Source: Ceratothoa steindachneri (Eukaryota > Arthropoda > Malacostraca > Isopoda > Cymothoidae). From it: a DNA stretch of 64,000 nucleotides. The stretch covers positions 16,215,937-16,279,936 of the forward strand of contig OZ018333.1 in the NCBI GenBank assembly GCA_963969495.1. Reading direction: 5' to 3'. Each line of letters begins with the position of its first letter. Position 1 is the first letter of the stretch. Under the pieces are notes generated by a model, which ran no database searches, had not been told where the DNA came from, and saw nothing but the letters and a program-made list of their open reading frames with translations. The position numbers and the translations under genes were made by a program. Below, in pieces: positions 9,917-19,682 of this stretch.

Positions 9917-12900
9917 ATACGAAGGGAACGGCATAGCGAGAAACGCGGTTCAATGCCTGTTGGAGTCGACGCTCCAGAGTTGGCATCTTGGCCGCGCCAA
10001 AAGAGATCGAAATGTCGTCCACGCTGAGAGTAGCAAGAACATATTCCAGCAGCAACGATGTGATGCCGTTGTTGCTCAGGGCAAAGAGTGTAGCACTGAG
10101 GAGACTTCACAGCAGGACCCCATCTCCCTGCTACACTGGGCCGGAGAGGGCTACCCCCGCCCGTACGCGGAATCGACGATGTCGCTAAATTCAGATATAA
10201 ACATTGGGAGGCGTCCCCTCGCCATCATCGTGTGGAGATTCGCCATGATACCGTTACACCATGCGATATTACAGGACTTCTCCAGATCGAAAAACACAGT
10301 GGCGTAGTGCTGTCTACGAAGGAAGGCCTCGCAGACGGCATTTTCCAGTCAGAGCAAAACATCCGTCGTGGAGTGGAACTTGCCAAAAATCAAGCACAGT
10401 AGCGATTCGCAAGGGATCTGCGAGGATACCCTGTACCCAGATCCTGTTCAACAAATCTAACAGAGAGGCCATGCCTCGCTCACCCAGGTGTCGAAGCAAG
10501 GTGTACGGGACATCCTCGGATGCAGGGACGGTGTCTGCGCTCAACTCAGTCAAAATAAATCTGTCGTTCAAGGGTTCTCTGCCTCTGGAGGTAACGTGCA
10601 GTCGGTGGTCTTTCGTGACATCACGACGTGCATTGAATGCTGGTGGAGCAGCATCCCGGCTAGAGAATGCAGAGAAAGCGGCCGCAAAGGATTCTGCCAC
10701 GGAGGCGGGGTCCGAGATTGCGGTCTCATTCTCCTGGAGAACGGGAGGGGGTCCTGTCAGAACCTGTCCAGGCTCCCTTTGACGTGCTCCCGCGCGTCTG
10801 TTAGAGGTATCTTCCCATCAAGTGAAGGCAAGTATGCACACCAAGAAGAGCGGGGGACGTGCTTCGAAATATACCGGAATCTACCCTGGATTGACAAAAT
10901 TCACCGGCAGTGAAATCGTTCGAGCGGGGCTTATGGCGCACGTAGGCATAAACAACCCTTCCGTTTGAAGTCGGCTGGCCACCACGGGAGGGGTCGGCTT
11001 GCTAAACGGCCAGCCGTTCTAGGAATAGTTGTTAGGCCCGTTGAGATGAGGTTATCGTAAAAGAACTCAACGGCCTCATCTACGACCCAAACTCCTACAC
11101 TGAAATAGAGAAATCAGTCATATCTCTCGGCAGCAGCAGCCCAGAAAATGATATTTGAATTGGAAAGTGATCACTACCATGGAAGTAATCGACCCCCCCA
11201 CCCCCACCTACCTACCGAAAATTAAGCTGAGCATCCGGAGAGCAGAAAAATAGATCGAGGCAGGAAAATGAAGTGGTTTTCGGGCAGTGATGCGTAAACT
11301 CATCCAAATTTAGGACACCCATCTCCAGCTCGTCGATCAGGTCGGCAAGGACTTGACCCATGGGATTAATCGAGTAGTCTCCCCAGAGTGGGTGTCCACT
11401 GTTCAGATCTCCGAACAAGAGAAAGCGCTTTGACAACTGTGCCACTACACGGCGGAAGTACCACGCTCGAAGCCGACTGACGGTGGAATGTACGCGGAAA
11501 TAACAGTATACCACCTATGCAGGTGTAGCTGCAGAGCTACTGCCTGAAAAGAGGTATCTGATGCAAATAGAGGAGTGGAGACATCCTGCCGGGTGTAAAT
11601 GGCGTATCCTCCTGCCCGGCCACCATCCTGTGGTGGTAGGCTCGCAAAACCCTTATAACCCGTAAGGGTGGGCATGGAGCACGCGCCCAGCATGTTCTCC
11701 TGCTAAAATACAGCTAAGGGAAAACGGGACTAGACAGGCCTAAGCAGCTCCTCCCAGTTCCCCCCGAGTCCACGTCAATTCCAGTGAAGGAATATCCCCT
11801 CCAGGCCAAGCTAGGAGAAGATGCGGGGGCCTCTTCGAAGAGAAGACCCTCACAGGAATGGCCGTACGCTTCCCAGAGGAAGAACGCTGGGCGCTGTTAG
11901 CCGGCGTATGCGTTGAAGGCGCTGTCGCCTTCGAGGTCTTATCGAGGGAGTTTCAGCTCGCTATGCGAGTGTGTTCCTCCCTCTGACTCGAAACGTTAGG
12001 CAGGCGAGGCGGCTTCGAAGGAGGGAGTCCTTCTTTTAGCGGATCCACCGTCTCCGAGCTGCCCAGCCTACCACTGGGCGTCGGGCGAAGGAGTCAAAGC
12101 TCCTAAAAGGATTGCATAATGTGAGTCCAACGATTCGGTGGAGGGGCAGGGCCGTTTCGCCTTACAGGAAACGGTCAGGCTGGGGGAAGGAGGATGAACC
12201 CTTGTTTCAGCCGGAACTGTGTAAGCCCTTTATGCTTCCAGCTCAACCAGGCGAGCGCCCGTGGTGGGTAGAACCAGCAAAAGGGTTCCGAATGGGCGCA
12301 GGAAAGACCATGTGATAGGCCTGGAGGGGGCAGGAGCAGAGGGTGTTTTTCTTAACAGTGAGGCTAAAGACCAAGTCCTTGCCTTGGCTTCGTAGAATGT
12401 GACACGTTCCTGGGTCTGAACGGCCAGGATTTTCTTCTTAGGAAGATACGCACCACATTGCTTCGAAGGACCGGGGTGCGGCTCTCTGCAATTGACACAC
12501 TTGGCCACACACGTTTTGGATTTATCGTGTGTGGCCTTGGAGAAACTTACACAGAGTTCTGGTAACCTTGAATTTGCGCATCTACAGGAGCGATTAGTAT
12601 GGCCGAAGTGGTGACAGTAGTAGCACTTCCGTGTCAGTGGCACAAATTCTTTCACACGGTACCGATACCAACCGGCACGCACCGACTCAGGAAGTTTATC
12701 ACAGTCGAATGTGACGAAGAGTGTAGGGGTAGTCTCGAGGCCAATCCCTGTTTTCTTATCACACGTTCGACCTTGACCGCCCCATGGTCGTCCAGCTCTA
12801 AGGTGATGTCATCTATGGAGTAGTCCACGAGTTCCCTCGCATAAACTACTCCTTTCACGAAGTTCATGGTAGAGTGCGGCGTCACACTCACCGGCGTCCC

Positions 12901-14237
12901 ATCAAGTGTCCAAAGGGCCTAATCATGGCCGCCTTGGAGAAATTCGACGCATTCACCCGATGGATCCCGTCCGAGAAAAGTGTCACCTTCGGTTCTCTAC
13001 CGAAGCTAGCTAAAGGTCTCCTATGATGGATCATGTTGCCCTAGGCCAACATGCTTTCTTCTGTAGAGGGAATACGGAGGCAGCGTTTGAAGCCGGAGGG
13101 ATCAAAAACGCAAAGTAACCTCTCAATGAGGGGTCCCGAAGTAATCGAGGCTCGCTCTGTGACTCCGTCCGTTCCTGCCGCTCCCGGGGAGCGGCAGGAG
13201 CGGTCTTTTTTTCTATTTTTTTTTCTTTTTAGGAAAGGAGGGCGGGAATGAACCTGATTCTCCCCTCAGCCGGCAGGAACCCCTAGGCTAGATGGACCGG
13301 ACTCAGCAAGATCTTTCTCTGCGATGGAGAAGGTCTTGTTTCTCACAGGGGCACCAGCCGAGGTGAGATTGGTCCTATCGAGCCGCCTACAACGGGAGCG
13401 TTCAATTATTGGCCACCTGCCTGCTTTCTTGGCAGTCCCCTTTAAAAGCAAAGGGAGAACTCCCGCTGGAAAAAGTGAGTCGCCTAAGGGCGACTCCAGA
13501 GAATGGGATGAGGGGGAGTCCCCTACACCCATATGCATAGGAGAGGAGTAAGCTTCCTGTCCAAGGAGTTTTGGAGAGCCCCCCTGCGAACGCAAAGGGG
13601 AGGTGACCTCCATTTTTTTCAGTGAAGCTGCCTGAGGCAGCTCTGTCGATGGTCGAGGGAAAGGTAGAGGAGGATTATTTTTATTTTTAAATTCATTATT
13701 TGGCATGGTGACCCTATACTTATCACGTGACGCAAACGCTCATTATCTCACGCAGTAGCCCGCTCTGCGAGGGGTGAATATGGGGCCGGAAAAACCAGTT
13801 GCCACCATTTGAGACCACTCCTCCCGCCTTTTGACCTGGCAGCCTATCGGCATGGCGGCTCCACTTTAGGCACTGCATAAAAATCGATCGAGATTGAAAG
13901 GAGAAAGAAAGGGGATGTGAGAAAGGTGTGAGTGGGGATAAGCAGGTTAGTAAAAACCCACCACCCCCAGACCAGAGCTCAAGGGTAAGGGAATGTTGTC
14001 CCCTTCCCCCTCAGCCCCGATCTAGGATGGTTGGCTGAGATGAAGCTGGTCGTCGTCTACCCTGTGAAAATAGAGGCTGACCAGAGAAAGTTGTGGAAGA
14101 GGTTGTAGGGAAAGTGAGGAAGTAGGATAAAAACAAAGGGTGTCAGAAAGAAGAACAGGATAAGCTTGGGCCGGACGGGGCGCTGAGTCCCGTCAGCACG
14201 TCGGCCAGGAAGACGAATCGCCGCGCCCCTTACGGGG
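9917..14237 (-). mobile_element. Family-A LINE copy, 3'-deleted and mutated
   Basis: Collinear with the intact family-A LINE from its 5' terminus (14237, ...CCTTACGGGG on +) down to the RT palm domain (left edge about 9917, equal to about 57906 of the intact copy). The rest of ORF2, including the RNase H domain and 3' UTR, is absent. Surviving pieces: 5' UTR 13707-14237; ORF1 N-terminus 13706-13266; ORF1 middle with the three CCHC knuckles between about 12891 and 12230 (CYYCHHFGHTNRSC); endonuclease 11693-11212 with GDLNSGHPLWGD; RT fragments 10700-9930, where YVDD has become SVDD. Stops and frameshifts are frequent. The poly(A) end is missing, so no target-site duplication can be assigned. 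It sits in the large intron of the zinc-finger gene, same strand. Confidence 0.85.
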
Positions 14238-14720
14238 CACGCAACTTTAAGTTTTCCTTAACCATCTCCCATATCTTTTGCCAAGCAGCGAGTATAGATG
14301 GTCCTATTTTTGGATTGCTTGCCTTCTCTATTGCCAGCCCCCTGTGATAGGGAATGAGGGACTGACCCTGGCAGGGAGATGGAGCCACCCGAGGGTACCT
14401 GAAAAGAATGGGTTTAAGGGAAAGCATCCAAATCCGTAGGCCAAGGAGAGGAGTAAACCACTTCTCTGGTAGAAGAGGGTCGGGTGAGCCACATCCTTTT
14501 CAGAGTTGAACCTGTCCGAGAGCAGCTCCAAAGATGGCAAAGTGAAAGCCCCTGGGTAAAAGGGGGAGAGGGGAGCTCCTCACCAGTCTTAGGCGTGCCT
14601 TGATTTTCCTCCTAACTAGAGAGGGCGAGGCCGCGATGAGAGGCAGATCGACATGCGATTTCCCACTTTTGCCTTCTGTTCTAACAATTTTGTCAGAAAA
14701 AAAGAAAAGAGGGCACATGG
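14238..14720 (-). mobile_element. Second, heavily deleted family-A LINE remnant
   Basis: Directly abuts the 5' end of the previous copy. 14238-14300 matches ORF2 C-terminal coding of the family (GGCACGCAACTTTAAGTTTT, then CCATCTCCCAT and TTTGCCAAGCAG; equal to about 56612-56666 of the intact copy). From about 14360 the sequence resembles the ORF1 N-terminal region instead, with scraps like LILSxxYG and FAIFGAALGQ seen also at 29160-29227. Nearly 6 kb between these parts is missing. The previous copy may have inserted into this one. Confidence 0.6.
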
Positions 14721-14889
14721 AAAGTAGATACTATGACCTCGCAATGCCTTTGGAGGTTAAGATAAAAGTCTCCATAGGATCAGAAATTCCAGAATGTAAT
14801 CATTTACACGTTCTTGGTCCAGATCCTGCGTTGGTGTGCTTTTCCAACCTGGCCCACCATTCAGGCAAAATGGTCATTGACTTTTAACC

Positions 14890-15135
14890 ATAAAGGATTG
14901 TGCTGGCCTTTATGTGTAATGGAAAATAGTTTATGCGATACCCATTTTCCTATCAATGGAACAATTCCAATTCTTTTCTGTTAGTGTAATATATTTAAAT
15001 GGGTTATCTTAAATTGTTCTGCAAGTTGCCTAGAAGTTGTAGCATGATTTGCTTTGACAAAAGCTTCTAACTCTTCAGAATCAACTTCCTCTGGATGACC
15101 TTGTTTTGGTACATCTTATAGACTGAAATCCCCAA
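14890..15135 (-). pseudogene. Mariner transposase N-terminal fragment
   Basis: The minus strand reads GHPEEVDSEELEAFVKANHA, then TTSRQLAEQFKITH. This is the second helix-turn-helix of mariner/SETMAR-like transposases, with the flanking GKWVSHKL motif after a stop (about 14935). Only about 80 residues' worth is recognisable; the DDD core is absent. No terminal repeats found. It lies in the long intron of the zinc-finger gene. Confidence 0.65.
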
Positions 15136-15591
15136 GTTGGAAATGGGCAAATAATTAATGCAACTTCTTTCATATACTGCATCATACCCATCTGTATTTT
15201 GAATGAATTTTGTTGCTGTACTTGCATTGAAAGCTTTCTGAATGTCATTTAGTAAAAAATGTCTAATGTGATCTCTAGATGAGAGAGAATAGGAGTAAAA
15301 ACTGAAGAAGATTATGAAGAATATTTTTCTAATCAGAGAGAAAAAGGTATTAATTACATTGTAGTATTCCTAAACAATAACAAGAGGAACTACATTAATA
15401 AATACTATAAAACTTTATTCAGGAAAATGGGACATTACCTCCATTCCAACCTGTTACTTAACATTTTGCAACTTTATATTTACCATTGTTCTTAGCCATT
15501 CTTATAAAATATATCCAACAGTTGCATGTCTTGTCATTGCATGAAATTTATTGTTAAAGTTGGTACTATAAATTAAAATAAACAAAATTAC
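15136..15591. other. Intronic AT-rich sequence, nothing recognised
   Basis: Interval between the mariner scrap and the exon ending at 15592. Low-complexity, AT-rich, no motif or coding signal recognised. Confidence 0.5.
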
Positions 15592-15753
15592 CTTTTCTTG
15601 AAGGCAGTTTTGTATCCCTGTTTGATTAGTAACATTTGCTAAGTTTTCATCTTTGAAATTGAGGCTCTCTTTATTTTCATCAGTGAGATAACTTTGATCT
15701 TCCAGATCTTCTTCCTTAATTTCTTCTTTCATCAAAATCTCTCCAATTTCTTC
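15592..15753 (-). CDS. Zinc-finger gene, acidic exon (54 codons)
   Basis: Open in phase 0 from an AG acceptor (CTAG before GAAGAAATTGG at 15753) to a GT donor (CAAGAAAAG then GTAATTTTG at 15592). Translation is strongly acidic with alternating Lys/Glu (MKEEIKEEDLEDQSYL) and no zinc-finger cysteines. Such peptides usually precede finger arrays in arthropod zinc-finger genes; their role is unknown. Exactly 162 nt, so skipping would keep the frame. The next exon in frame is the finger exon starting at 8680. Confidence 0.7.
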
Positions 15754-16058
15754 CTAGATACAAATATATTTCTATGTAAGAACCTGATGAATATTTGGTA
15801 GTTACTAAGAGAAGAACTACTAGAAAATATACTGCACACTAACAGGCTATATAAGTTCAAGCAAGTAATGCAATCGCCTCATTGAATGAAAACACTGCTT
15901 CCATTAAAAAGTCAAGGAATCTCAGGTATTTTGAATTACAGTCAAATAATATTAGCAACCTAGCAAATCAATGGATCAATCACATGGAGATTCCAAGAGA
16001 GCTGTTATTGATATTGAATCATCAATATTGTTACAAAGGAAAGATTTGAGATAATTAC

Positions 16059-16202
16059 CTCCTTAACTGACCAATCTTGTGACATTATTTTATCACAACC
16101 ACCAACTGCTGCTTTTTGACCTGGGAATTCTTGCTCAGTTCCATCACATGATTCAAAAAAATCTTCCTTAATCTTATGAGATAGGATTTCTTCGCAATCA
16201 TC
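16059..16202 (-). CDS. Zinc-finger gene, acidic exon (48 codons)
   Basis: 144 nt, open in phase 0, from a CAG acceptor at 16202 (GATGATTGCG follows) to a donor after GTTAAGGAG at 16059 (GTAATTAT). The peptide begins DDCEEILSHKIKEDFFESCD and is acidic; no known domain. Multiple of three, matching its neighbours. Confidence 0.68.
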
Positions 16203-16316
16203 CTGATATAATTATAATGATTAATTGCAATTACATAGAGTATAGAGAAGTATAAAAATAAAATTAAGGAATAGAACTAAATGAATAATGAAGTTAAAAT
16301 TCTGATTCTCACATAC

Positions 16317-16391
16317 CTTTATATCTTCCAAATTAGTGACCTCTGGATCTTCACAGAATTCTTTTTTTATTATTATATCTGGTAAAGTATC
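16317..16391 (-). CDS. Zinc-finger gene, acidic exon (25 codons)
   Basis: 75 nt, phase 0, between a TTTTTAG acceptor (16391) and a GTATGTGAG donor (16316-16308). The peptide starts DTLPDIIIKKEFCEDPEV and ends LEDIK. Too short for a coding-potential test, but it has consensus splice sites and the same phase and acidic character as the next two exons. Confidence 0.6.
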
Positions 16392-16503
16392 CTAAAAAGG
16401 AAAAAATCATTCAAATTCTTATAAATCTAAGGCTATTTATAGGGAAATATTCTAATATCATAGGACTGAAATATATTTTGGATAAAAATAATCAAGTAAC
16501 TAC

Positions 16504-16545
16504 CATCTTTCTTCCTGATATATCTATTTGAGACTCCAGCACTGC
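16504..16545 (-). CDS. Tentative most upstream exon of the zinc-finger gene
   Basis: A GT donor (GTAGTTAC) at 16503 directly follows an ATG (16506-16504) in phase 0 with respect to the next exon. Two readings are possible. Either this ATG, in the context AAGAAAGATG, is the start codon abutting the splice site. Or this is a 42-nt internal exon, preceded by CAG at 16546, giving AVLESQIDISGRKM, with further exons upstream. The acceptor lacks a good pyrimidine tract, so the first reading is slightly favoured. Confidence 0.35.
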
Positions 16546-16779
16546 CTGATATTTTCAACTCGAGCTTATTGGTTATAGCAATAGGGATTTTGGGGACGCC
16601 TGATCTCTCTGATTCATTTATTCAGCCCTAGAGGTCCATGTAGAATTTCCAAAATTCCTTTTAGAATTTGTATTTAGGAAGCCCATAGTAATATACCCTT
16701 TTAAATACTTTGGATTTAAGAAGAAATTAATTGAATTTTGCCCCATTAAGTAAAACTATCAAAATAGATTAGTATCTTT

Positions 16780-17350
16780 TTCACAGGGTGATAAACAAAA
16801 GCATTACACAATGGATTGCATCCTACGATTTTCAACATTATTATCTATGATATCCTTCCTGAAATCCCAACACCAAATTCTAGTTATGTCAATGACATCA
16901 CCATCCTTACACTAGCATGCAAACCCATGCAGGGCACAATCCACAATGTTATATCATAAGACTTGAATACTGGATATAATCATAACACACAAACAGAGTA
17001 CAGGAAACACCCACATAATACAATATTAAATATTAAGCTCCTATATAAGGAACCTGTTTCAGTGCTCAGTGCCACTCTAGACAAAAACAACTTCTTAACA
17101 ACCTAAAGGAAACAAGAAACAAACAAACAAGAATGACCACACTCAATTACTCAGACTAGAAGACTAATGAATCTACATACAAAATATATTTATCCCCATT
17201 TTCCTATATCTCTATGCCTTTGGCACACAAACTCACATCCAAGCATCTCACCATACTACAATACAAATAAAAGCCCTCTACATTGCTAGCACTCAGAGCT
17301 TTCCAATAAATCAATTACTAGCATAAAAGTATTGCCCATAAAACACTAGC
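16780..17350 (+). pseudogene. Decayed LINE reverse-transcriptase fragment
   Basis: Near 16850-16915 the + strand reads IIIYDIPSEIPTPNSSYVND followed by ITIL. This resembles the palm end of jockey-like RTs (a DIP...YADDITI stretch with YADD changed to YVND). Downstream frames carry only weak matches to the thumb region. Possibly the same broad family as the remnant at 1-3560. Assignment is tentative. Confidence 0.4.
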
Positions 17351-17444
17351 TTGACCTCTTCAAAAGAGAATTTATCCATAATACTAGTCAACAATGATTT
17401 TGCTACTTTAGTATTGCTTATGATTTATACTAAATCGAGTATGC

Positions 17445-17497
17445 TGATTCCGAATCTGTAATCAGAATTGTTCTAGCATGTAAGGTTCCTGAGTTAC
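17445..17497 (+). repeat. Left 53-bp inverted repeat of the putative DNA element
   Basis: Matches the reverse complement of 19630-19682 without gaps, 46 of 53 positions identical, from TGATTCC to GAGTTAC. Contains an internal hairpin-like stretch (AATCTG...CAGAATT). The two repeats point inward and bracket the conserved ORF remnant. Confidence 0.8.
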
Positions 17498-17760
17498 ACA
17501 CATACTCTTTGGTTATACATATGGGAAGTGTTGCTTCAGCTACCATAGTGAGAGGATGTGTTGTGTGTGTTTGGTTCCTGCGTTACACTCCTGCTTTATC
17601 ATGTTGTCAAATTTAGCCATTATAGTAGTGGTGTTGAAATGGTATTTACATACAGTGATTAATTGCATTTTTCTTTCAGATTTATCTCTCAATTAATTTG
17701 TAAATGAAATAAGATTGTACAAAAGTATATAACAGGATATATACAAACTAAGTTGAAAAC

Positions 17761-19428
17761 ATGAATCGTCGAGGATATGTAAATAGCCCAGACAACTTTT
17801 GTTATATCTGTGGAAGATATACTCTAGGCAACCAGCATAAAAATTTAGCTAAAAGTGAAAACTGCATACAATTATTATTTTGGTTGTAAAGTTAGTGACC
17901 AAGACAAGCCCTGGGCACCTCACAAATCTTGTAGTTTGTCATACGGGGCTTACACAGTGGTTAAATGGCAAATGAAAAGGTATGCCTTTTGCTGTACCAA
18001 TGGTGTGGTGTGAACCAACAAATCATGTTTTTGATTGCTACTTTTGTATGACAAATATTGCGGGATTCTCAAATAAGAACAAGTCAAAAATTTTATATCC
18101 AGATTGTAAGTCAGCTATAAAACCAGTCCTCCATAATATGGAGATGCTAATTCCAGTTCCTCCATCAGCGAGTGCAGTTAAAGAAGATGATTAATTGCCT
18201 GAAGAGGAGGATAACAATGATGATGAAATGTATAAGGATGATTCTAAGGAAAAGAAGATCTCCAGTTGATAAATCAAGAAAGATTGAATGGTTTGGTGAG
18301 GGATTTGTCATTGTCAAAGGAGAACACAGAACTGTTGGGCTCCAGACTACAGCAATGGAATCTTCTAGAGGATGGTGCAAAAATATCTACTTTCCGTAAA
18401 TACCATGAGGCCTTAGCTGCCTTCTATAAAGAAGAAGATGGTGCTTGTTTCTGTACTGATGTTAATCGCCTCATGAATCAGCTAGAAAACGAGCATTTAT
18501 CTGATGAATGGAGACTATTCATCTATGCAAGCACTGCTAGCCTCAAAGCTGTGTTGCTACACAATGGTAACAAAAACCTTCAATTCCTGTTGAAAATATT
18601 GTTGGGATGATAGAGACATATATATCAATGAAGTTTATTTTGGAAGGTGTTCATTACTCGCATCATAAGTGGAATATATGTGGTGATCTAAAGGTAATCT
18701 CTTTACTTCTTGGACTGCAACTAGGATATACAAAGAATATGTGCTTCTTATGCCTATGGAACAGCCATGATGACAGGAATCATTATATTCTCAAAAAGTG
18801 ATCCGAAAGAGAACACATAGTTGGTCGATGCACTGTGAAGCACATGCCTTTGGTACATCCATAGAAGATCTAACTTCCACCACTTTATATCAAACTTGGC
18901 CTTATCACAAATTTTGTTAAAGCAATGGTCCATGAGTCTGATGGATTCCAGTATCTCAAAGAGAAATTTGGTGCAAAGAAAACCGATGCTAAACTTAAAG
19001 CTGGCATTTTTGTAGGGACGGAGATCAGAGAATTGATACATGACAGGGAGTTCAGAAATAAACTAACTTCACTTGAGTAGGCAGCATGGGATTCATTTGT
19101 CCATGTAGTGCAGAACTTCCTTGGTAATTATAGGGCTGAAAACTATGAAGAACTAGTGGACAACATGCTAAAGGCCTATCAACGAATGGGGTGTTGGATG
19201 TCTCTTAAGATGCATTTCTTGCATTCGCATCTAGATTTCTTTCCATCTAATATGGGTGATGTTAGTGACGAACATGGGGAAAGGTTATACCGAGATATCG
19301 CAATGATGGAAAGCAGGTATCAAGGCCGCTTCAACGAAAACATGATGGGTGACTACTGCTGGTTCCTACAATGGGAGGATCCTATATCCACGAACAAGCA
19401 CAAGAGCAAGAGTTCCAAACATTTTTGA
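17761..19428 (+). pseudogene. Broken member of a widespread uncharacterised protein family
   Basis: A single protein, readable across several + frames with stops and frameshifts. The N-terminus has a Cys-rich segment: NFCYICGRYTLG, then WAPHKSC, then the PMVWCEPTNHVFDCYFCMTN stretch, CKSAIKPVLH and PVPPSASAV. An acidic linker follows, then RDLSLSKENTELLGSRLQQW, EWRLFIYAS, SLKAVLLHNGN, KWNICGDLKVISLLLG, YTKNMCFLCLWNS, and a C-terminal part with MHFLHSHLDFFP, DEHGERLYRDIAMMESRYQG and MMGDYCWFLQ. I recognise this as a conserved family of about 550-700 residues, present in many copies in arthropods and Hydra and annotated only as uncharacterised. From memory the motif here reading LFIYAS is usually LFIDSS, so an Asp would be lost. 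An RNase H-like (DDE) fold is a guess. No function assigned. Confidence 0.75.
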
Positions 19429-19629
19429 AGAAATTTATATTTAGGTGAATACTACCTCTTTTATATGTAATAAATATCTTGTCTGGGTCTGCAAAAGGAC
19501 GTACATAATGCCAAATAGGAGGCCCCAATTCCAAACTTTTGCCCAGAAACGTCTCATTCTTCTCAAACTCATAATAATTATATCATTATTTGATCCAAAG
19601 TGACAAAGTGAGCCATATAGCCTAGTTGC

Positions 19630-19682
19630 ATAACTCAGGAACCTTACGTGCTAGGACAAATCTGAGCACAGATTTGGAATCA
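19630..19682 (-). repeat. Right 53-bp inverted repeat of the putative DNA element
   Basis: Inverted partner of 17445-17497 (46/53 identical). Runs from ATAACTCAGGAACCTTACGT to TTGGAATCA. It lies about 200 bp after the end of the ORF remnant. True element termini may lie slightly further out; no target-site duplication was identified. Confidence 0.8.

Larger units (their letters stand above)
7661..16545 (-). other. Gene model: multi-exon C2H2 zinc-finger gene
   Basis: Inferred host gene on the minus strand. Exons: 16545-16504 (tentative), 16391-16317, 16202-16059, 15753-15592 and 8680-7661. Every junction has AG acceptor and GT donor, and all introns are phase 0, so the reading frame stays open throughout (about 466 codons without the first exon). 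The short N-terminal exons encode acidic Lys-Glu-rich peptides (for example MKEEIKEEDLED), a common arrangement in arthropod zinc-finger genes before a single large finger exon. The last intron (about 6.9 kb) has been filled by a mariner, two family-A LINE remnants and a mariner scrap, all apparently tolerated. Alternative: the acidic exons belong to a separate gene; matching phase and strand argue against this. Transcript evidence is lacking. Confidence 0.65.
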
